A DNA stretch of 64,000 nt, taken from the IMG/VR virus record IMGVR_UViG_3300005265_000549, positions 25,202 through 89,201 of that record; one strand, 5' to 3'. Made by a program: the position numbers and the translations under genes. The stretch comes from a virus. The notes below the pieces were generated by a model. The model ran no database searches and was not told where the DNA came from. It saw only the letters and a program-made list of their open reading frames with translations. This document shows, piece by piece, positions 59,494 through 64,000 of this stretch; the first letter of the stretch is position 1; each line of letters begins with the position of its first letter.

Positions 59494-60149
59494 GATATTT
59501 CATATAACATAGAAAATAAAAGTGGATATTTTTCTATTGAATTTAATAATGAATATTTTTTAATATAATTCATTGCATCATCATAACCATTGTTATCTGC
59601 ATCAACTTTATTTTCTAATGTTACTGTAATTAAATTTAAATTTGTTTTATAATATGTTAATTCTAAATCTAATTCAATTAATTCTGATAAAGAATAATCA
59701 CCTGGCATTGAAGATAAAAATGTATTAAAATTTTTATAATCATTTTTAATAGTTGAAAGATAAGATGATTCCAATGATGAAAGATTATCTATAACAATCT
59801 TATGAACTCCATAAGTATCATCAATTTCTAATGGATCTAAATTATCTTCACTTAAAATATTTGATTTTAAATTTGCCATTGATATTAAAACAATTAATTT
59901 TTGTTCAAAAAATTCATGTCTTTCATCATTTAATTCTTCTAAATAATCTTTGAAATTATTAACAATAGTTTGTAAATCACCTATTAAACCATCAAAAATT
60001 GCTTTTTCATCAGTATCAGAACAAGTAACATCTGTTGTCATTGTACTTAATTTTAAAATTGATGATGATACATAATTAATGATTGAAGAGTAAGGATTCT
60101 TCAATGATGATCCATTAATAAGATTATTTATTTTATTAGTAATAGTCAT
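59490..60149 (-). CDS. Hypothetical helical structural protein
   Basis: 219 residues, mostly alpha-helical (DEKAIFDGLIGDLQTIVNNFKDYLEELNDERHEFF), with no known motif. It lies directly between the spike gene and the PAAR gene, inside a strict baseplate order, so a hub or spike accessory role is likely. I cannot name it. Confidence 0.45.
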   Translation of the reverse strand: MTITNKINNLINGSSLKNPYSSIINYVSSSILKLSTMTTDVTCSDTDEKAIFDGLIGDLQTIVNNFKDYLEELNDERHEFFEQKLIVLISMANLKSNILSEDNLDPLEIDDTYGVHKIVIDNLSSLESSYLSTIKNDYKNFNTFLSSMPGDYSLSELIELDLELTYYKTNLNLITVTLENKVDADNNGYDDAMNYIKKYSLLNSIEKYPLLFSMLYEIS

Positions 60150-61022
60150 TTAATTTAACTCTATTTTTGAACCAGTGATAACAACTTTTCCACTTGATTT
60201 TATATTTGTTTGCCCACCAGTTGTTATATTTGAATCACCACCAACATCGATATTTAATGTTTCATTTATTTTTTCATTTTTACTTTTATTAATTAAAATA
60301 TTTTTTGCTCCATCTATATGAACATTTTTATTTCCTTCAATAAGAATATTATCATCAGAAATAATAATTGTTGTTTGTTTATTTTTAATATTATTTACTA
60401 CTTGTCCATCTGGAAAATATTCTTGAAAACTACCTGATTTATGATATATATGAATTCTTTCTTTTCCATTTGTATCATCTATTTCAATAATATGTCCTGA
60501 TTTAGTTTCAATAACTCTATTATCTGGATATTTTGAATCATATTCTGTTTTTGGTTCATCAAAAGAAGTTCCATTACAATTTATACCAGTTTTAACATTA
60601 TTTTTTTTATCTTGAATAATAGTTTTTTCTATTTTTTCATTTCTTGCAAGTCTAGAAATTGGAGATTCATTTTTATATTCTTTATTAGGATGTTTTCCAG
60701 CTGGATCAGAAAAACCTAAAGTAAAATCAGGTTGTTGTTGTAAAATTTTTGGAATTGTTCCAAAATAAATAGGATGTTGAAATTCTGAATCTAAAAATAA
60801 AATTAAAACATAAGAACCTTGTTCTGGAACTTTAAAATCACTAATACCATCAATTGAATTTGTAAAACATGGAACTGCCCAAGGTAGATCATCAACATTT
60901 AAAAATTTATTATCTATTTCATTATTTTTATTTTCAGTATGAATTCCAATAATTCTAACTTTTATTCTTCCTAATTTTAAAGGATCTGAAGAATTATCTT
61001 CACAAACTCCGACAAAAATCAT
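60150..61022 (-). CDS. 5: Baseplate central spike (gp5-like, lacking lysozyme)
   Basis: 290 residues (T4: 575). The N-terminal OB-fold shows MIFVGVCEDNSSDPLKLGRIKVRIIGIH and VPEQGSYVLILFLDSEFQHPIYFG. The C-terminal part (about 170-290) is a beta-helix-like run of ETKSGHIIEIDD, ERIHIYHKSG, VVNNIKNKQTTIIISDDNILIEG and regular I-x-I-x-G units. The T4 lysozyme domain between them is absent. It overlaps gp27 by 4 bases, as expected for the (gp27-gp5)3 hub. Confidence 0.85.
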   Translation of the reverse strand: MIFVGVCEDNSSDPLKLGRIKVRIIGIHTENKNNEIDNKFLNVDDLPWAVPCFTNSIDGISDFKVPEQGSYVLILFLDSEFQHPIYFGTIPKILQQQPDFTLGFSDPAGKHPNKEYKNESPISRLARNEKIEKTIIQDKKNNVKTGINCNGTSFDEPKTEYDSKYPDNRVIETKSGHIIEIDDTNGKERIHIYHKSGSFQEYFPDGQVVNNIKNKQTTIIISDDNILIEGNKNVHIDGAKNILINKSKNEKINETLNIDVGGDSNITTGGQTNIKSSGKVVITGSKIELN

Positions 61023-62215
61023 ATATTTTTTCTCCCTTTTATTTTTTCAAATTCTTTAAAATTAAAAAATGAATTTTTAATTAATTTTACATTTTGTTCA
61101 AAATAACCTGTTCTATAAATAATATGATTTATATTAGTAACAAACCAATTTCCATATAATAAAGTATTTATATCATTATCATCTTTTATTTGTCTTCTAA
61201 TATCAAGATTAAAAACTTGTCCAACTGTTTTTGTTGAATCACCATTTAATTTTACAATCATATGATACTTAGATAAAGCTTTTAATAATAAACTTCTATA
61301 AGAAAGATGTTCACCAGAATTTTTATAAGTTATATTAATATTATTGTAATTTGATAATTCTTTTCTATTTTGAACATTTTTACCTAAAAATGTTCCTTTT
61401 TCAGTTGCTGAAATAAAATCATTATTAAAGACATTAAAACCATAAATATTATCTAAAATTTGATAATATGTATTTCCAAAACTTCCTAATTTAAGAAGTT
61501 CTAAATCATTAAAATATTTTGAAATTGTTTTACTTTTTATTATATTATATTTATATAAAGATTCATTAGTATCTTTAAAAAATAATTCATGAGTTGGTTT
61601 TTTACTCATTAATTCACTTAATGATGTAAAATTAAAACCATTTATATTTTCAAAAAACAAAAAATCATGATATTTATTTTTTGAATATTTTGTTAAATAA
61701 TTAAATATTTCTGATGGTTTCCAAAAATTACTTATAAATTCAATTTTTTCAATATTTGATTCAAAATTAATATTTTTCTTTGATTTAAAAATATCAGTAA
61801 ATATTTTTTGAATTATGTTATTTGGAGTATCATTAAATTTTTTACTAAATTTAAATTGTTCATTTAAAATAAATTCTTTTGAAGCAAAATAAATAACGAC
61901 TAATGATGCATCTTTTATTTTTGATTGAACATTTAAATCTTTTTCTATTTTATAAATATAATATGTTTGAATATTATTTTTATTAAAATCATTATTAGTA
62001 TTAAAAAATATTGTTATTTCTTCACCACCAACAATAGGAAAAGTTTCAATTATATTATTTGTATCTTCTAAAATTAATTTACCTGTTTTAAAATTTGAAA
62101 AAATATCTTCAAAAATATTAACTGAAACAAATACATTTTTTAATGAAACTTCTTTTTCATCATTTTTTAAATTTAATTTATATAAATTAGCATTAGATAT
62201 TATTTCATTAATCAT
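61019..62215 (-). CDS. 27: Baseplate hub protein (gp27-like)
   Basis: 398 residues (T4: 391). NANLYKLNLKNDEKEVSLKNVFVSVNIFEDIFSNFKTGKLILEDTNNIIETFPIVGGEEITI has the gp27 opening (D-I-F-x-x-x-x-x-G-x-L-x-L-x-D...P-I-x-G-x-E). Later LRSKNKYHDFLFFENINGFNFTSL-like mid segments and GNWFVTNINHIIY near the end agree. The trimer adapts the tube to the spike. It precedes the spike gene. Confidence 0.8.
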   Translation of the reverse strand: MINEIISNANLYKLNLKNDEKEVSLKNVFVSVNIFEDIFSNFKTGKLILEDTNNIIETFPIVGGEEITIFFNTNNDFNKNNIQTYYIYKIEKDLNVQSKIKDASLVVIYFASKEFILNEQFKFSKKFNDTPNNIIQKIFTDIFKSKKNINFESNIEKIEFISNFWKPSEIFNYLTKYSKNKYHDFLFFENINGFNFTSLSELMSKKPTHELFFKDTNESLYKYNIIKSKTISKYFNDLELLKLGSFGNTYYQILDNIYGFNVFNNDFISATEKGTFLGKNVQNRKELSNYNNINITYKNSGEHLSYRSLLLKALSKYHMIVKLNGDSTKTVGQVFNLDIRRQIKDDNDINTLLYGNWFVTNINHIIYRTGYFEQNVKLIKNSFFNFKEFEKIKGRKNI

Positions 62216-62674
62216 TTAAATACTCTTTATTACTTCTGATAATACTGTTCCAATATATAAAGGATTAATTACTTTAATAATTCTTTTATTATCATTTTCT
62301 AAAATTAATATTTCTACTTGAGATATATAATAATTCATAGCTTCTGTATTAGTATTTAAATTAACATCATCACCATAAATTTTCTTTGTTCTATCTTTTG
62401 CTATTAAATATAAAATTTCTTCAGATATTGGAAGATCAAAAATAATATCATCTATTTTATTTAATAATGCTAAAATCCACCAATAATCAGTTTTATTATA
62501 TAATTCAAATGATATTGTATCTAATCGTTTTATTCCATCAATTCTATAGATATCAATAAATTCATTATCATCTAAAATTATATTAAGATGGAAAAATATA
62601 TTTTTCATCTTAGCAGTGGATGAAATACTAGAAATTGTATATTCTAAAGTTGGTAAATTTGAAAAATATTGCAA
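62216..62674 (-). CDS. 53: Baseplate wedge protein (gp53-like, LysM-type)
   Basis: 152 residues (T4: 196). IYRIDGIKRLDTISFELYNKTDYWWILALLNKIDD is the gp53 LysM-like motif (R-P-D-x-I-S-x-x-L-Y-x-x-x-x-Y-W-W-x-x-L-L-x-N-x-I), and EEILYLIAKDR follows as in the family. The first ~40 residues are the N-terminal arm. It abuts gp27. Confidence 0.87.
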   Translation of the reverse strand: MQYFSNLPTLEYTISSISSTAKMKNIFFHLNIILDDNEFIDIYRIDGIKRLDTISFELYNKTDYWWILALLNKIDDIIFDLPISEEILYLIAKDRTKKIYGDDVNLNTNTEAMNYYISQVEILILENDNKRIIKVINPLYIGTVLSEVIKSI

Positions 62675-62692
62675 AATTAAATCCTTTTTTAT

Positions 62693-63355
62693 TTATGATG
62701 GAACATCACTTTGACTAGCTCGATATAATTCTTTAAAATCTATTGACATTTTTACAGAAAGAGGATGTCCTGTTTTATACATTCTTAGAACACCATCTGG
62801 AGTATAATTAACAGTAAAATTTGTAATCACACAATCTTGAATATAAATTCCCATTGGATTTTGACTAACAGGAAATAAATTCCACATGGCTGGATAATGA
62901 ATTAATTGTCCTGTGTATGTGGGTAAAGATTCTTTTCTAATTTTAGAAATAATCTTTGATAATATAGTTGCTTCTTCTTCACTAGATGGTATTAAATCCC
63001 AAGAAAAAGAATAAGTTCTAAAATTAGATCCATTATATGATAATGAAGCATAATCATTAATAAATTCTCCTTTTATTAAATGTTTTAGTGGTGTACCACC
63101 ACTTTCAATCATTTTTTTACCAAATCCAGCTTTTGCACCTTCTTTGAAAGATATTAAACCTTCAGTTTCATCCCAATTAGAACCTTCAGTTAGATTTAAC
63201 CCTTCTGAAGGAGTCGGAAGAATTATTTTTACTGAATCTGGAATTTTATTAATTTTTTGATAAAATCTATGTGATTTTAATGTAATTCTATAACTAATAG
63301 GAATCATCAAAAAAGAATCACCTTTGTTTGAAATATCTTTTGGAAATTGTAACAT
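62693..63355 (-). CDS. Baseplate tail-tube cap/initiator protein (gp48/gp54 family)
   Basis: 220 residues. FPKDISNKGDSFLMIPISYRI start; LSYNGSNFRTYSFSWDLIPSSEEEATILSKIISKIRKESLPTYTG is the conserved run of gp54/gp48 proteins (Y-x-G-x-x-F-R-x-F/Y-x-F-x-x-x-x-x-P-x-S-x-x-E-A); IYIQDCVITNFTVNYTPDGVLRMYKTGHPLSVKMSIDFKEL is a tube-like end. T4 has two such proteins; only one is seen here. It is the first gene after the capsid gene and terminator. Confidence 0.75.
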   Translation of the reverse strand: MLQFPKDISNKGDSFLMIPISYRITLKSHRFYQKINKIPDSVKIILPTPSEGLNLTEGSNWDETEGLISFKEGAKAGFGKKMIESGGTPLKHLIKGEFINDYASLSYNGSNFRTYSFSWDLIPSSEEEATILSKIISKIRKESLPTYTGQLIHYPAMWNLFPVSQNPMGIYIQDCVITNFTVNYTPDGVLRMYKTGHPLSVKMSIDFKELYRASQSDVPS

Positions 63356-63376
63356 TTATACCTCACTTATTTATTT

Positions 63377-63384
63377 TATTTATC
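63377..63384 (-). promoter_or_regulatory. Late-promoter-like GATAAATA before the tail cap gene
   Basis: GATAAATA on the minus strand between the gene 23 terminator (63391-63424) and the tail cap ATG at 63355. The terminator just upstream makes an internal promoter necessary for the long baseplate operon, which raises confidence in this copy of the motif. Confidence 0.55.
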
Positions 63385-63390
63385 AGATAG

Positions 63391-63424
63391 AAAAAGCGAC
63401 GATTCAATTAAGGATCGTCGCTTT
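63391..63424 (-). terminator. Intrinsic terminator after the major capsid gene
   Basis: On the minus strand, an 11-bp perfect stem (63414-63424 with 63393-63403, AAAGCGACGAT arms), a 10-base loop and a run of five T (63395-63391). It lies 26 bases after the capsid stop and is the most G/C-rich hairpin in this part of the window. Confidence 0.9.
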
Positions 63425-63449
63425 AATATATTTAAATTAAGTTAATAAT

Positions 63450-64000
63450 CTAATTAGGTAAACTATTAACTGTAATTTTTTGATAATAATTCTTAGCACC
63501 GAAAGGATTTTCAGTTAAACCATATCTTGTGCTGAAGAATAAACGTGGAATATTATCTTCTTCACCATAACCTTTATTTACACGAAGTGGAATATAAGGA
63601 CAGTAATAAAGACCAGCATCAATTTCTGAACCACCTTTATAACCTAAGTAAACAGCTTCTTCTGCAGTAGTTGGGAATAAATCAACAAAAACTTTCATTC
63701 CATCAAAAGTACCAACAAAAGCATTACTTAAAGGATCGCCATTTGATTTAAATCTTCCAGTTGCTTCTAATGCTGTTAAAACTCCAGAAGTAACAATCAT
63801 AAAAGTTGCTTGACCACGACGATTAGCAACAGCTAATTTACGACGTTGTCGAGAAATAATATTAATTAATGAAGTTAAAGCAGCATAAGCTTTGATTTGA
63901 TCAATAAATTCTCTATTCATTTCACGAACAATTTCATCACCAGCTACGCCAGAAAGTAATTGTTCTGCATTTAAACCATGAACAGCTCTTAAATCGTCTT
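63450..64000 (-). CDS. 23: Major capsid protein (gp23-like), 3' part
   Basis: The frame is open to the window edge: before the first ATG visible inside (63920) it continues as DDLRAVHGLNAEQLLSGVAG and DEIVREMNREFID, so the gene extends to the right. About 183 residues are seen. RGQATFMIVTSGVLTALE, VGTFDGMKVFVDLFPTTAEEAVYLGYKGGSEIDAGLYYCPYIPL and LFFSTRYGLTENPFG are the gp23 C-terminal signatures (G-Y-K-G-x-x-x-x-D-A-G-x-x-Y-x-P-Y...T-R-Y-G-x-x-x-N-P-F). It forms the head hexamers. Confidence 0.93.
   Translation of the reverse strand, partial: DDLRAVHGLNAEQLLSGVAGDEIVREMNREFIDQIKAYAALTSLINIISRQRRKLAVANRRGQATFMIVTSGVLTALEATGRFKSNGDPLSNAFVGTFDGMKVFVDLFPTTAEEAVYLGYKGGSEIDAGLYYCPYIPLRVNKGYGEEDNIPRLFFSTRYGLTENPFGAKNYYQKITVNSLPN

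Overview
The window is part of a tailed-phage genome with a contractile tail, of the T4-like myovirus type. Most structural and replication genes can be matched one by one to T4 genes: clamp 45, clamp loader 44/62, regA, 33/59/32, terminase 16/17, neck 13/14, tail 15/18/19/29, baseplate 5/6/25/26/27/53 and capsid 23. The DNA is very AT-rich, with almost all third codon positions A or T. The host cannot be read directly. The AT bias and a QueE that looks like the Campylobacterota type hint at a low-GC Gram-negative host, but this is weak.

Plus strand, 1-11.8 kb: accessory and putative virion-packaged genes. Two genes (a capsid-fold paralogue at 992 and a small membrane protein at 1916) sit behind perfect 16-bp hairpins that bury the ribosome binding site and ATG and carry GATAAATA, a T4-late-promoter-like sequence, in the loop. 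Then comes a run of proteins that mostly share a short N-terminal motif (M-x-x-F/Y-K-x-F/I/Y-L/I-x-E), like the capsid-targeting sequence of T4 internal proteins. They include a nucleic-acid-ligase-like enzyme, a PD-(D/E)XK-like nuclease, a nucleotidyltransferase-fold protein, a 1285-residue protein with a PARP-like ADP-ribosyltransferase domain, an NMN adenylyltransferase-like protein, a zinc ribbon and a P-loop kinase. I read this as a set of proteins packaged with and injected alongside the DNA.

Plus strand, 11.8-16.6 kb: a 7-deazaguanine DNA-modification operon with its own sigma70-like promoter: QueD, QueE, a second T-fold protein, a glycosyltransferase, FolE and a DpdA-like transglycosylase. 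The DpdA-like enzyme ends in a possible sliding-clamp-binding tail. A prohead-core-like protein follows. Plus strand, 17.1-23.1 kb: replication module (promoter, 45-44-62-regA, a metallophosphoesterase, a DHH phosphoesterase, a small basic protein, 33-like, 59, 32), closed by a strong hairpin terminator.

Minus strand, 23.1-64 kb: virion genes transcribed leftward. Reading with transcription from the right: the 3' part of the major capsid gene 23, a tail-tube cap protein, 53, 27, 5, PAAR, 25, 6, further baseplate and fibre genes, a DUF4815 baseplate/fibre protein, a lysis-type cluster (M23 peptidase, small membrane protein, permuted NlpC/P60 hydrolase), a giant tail-fibre gene, then 13, 14, 17, 18, an inserted homing endonuclease, 19, a tube paralogue, 26, chaperone, tape measure 29, 15 and 16.

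The giant fibre gene spans 36263-46368 and would encode about 3366 residues. It is broken twice: by an in-frame TGA at 45481-45483 and by a 5-nt insertion near 38966. The last 900 codons (36263-38965) contain no ATG, so an ordinary ORF caller misses them, yet they stay open and continue the same repeat family.

No tRNA, CRISPR array, insertion sequence or origin was recognised. All assignments are by reading motifs and gene order; no search was run.
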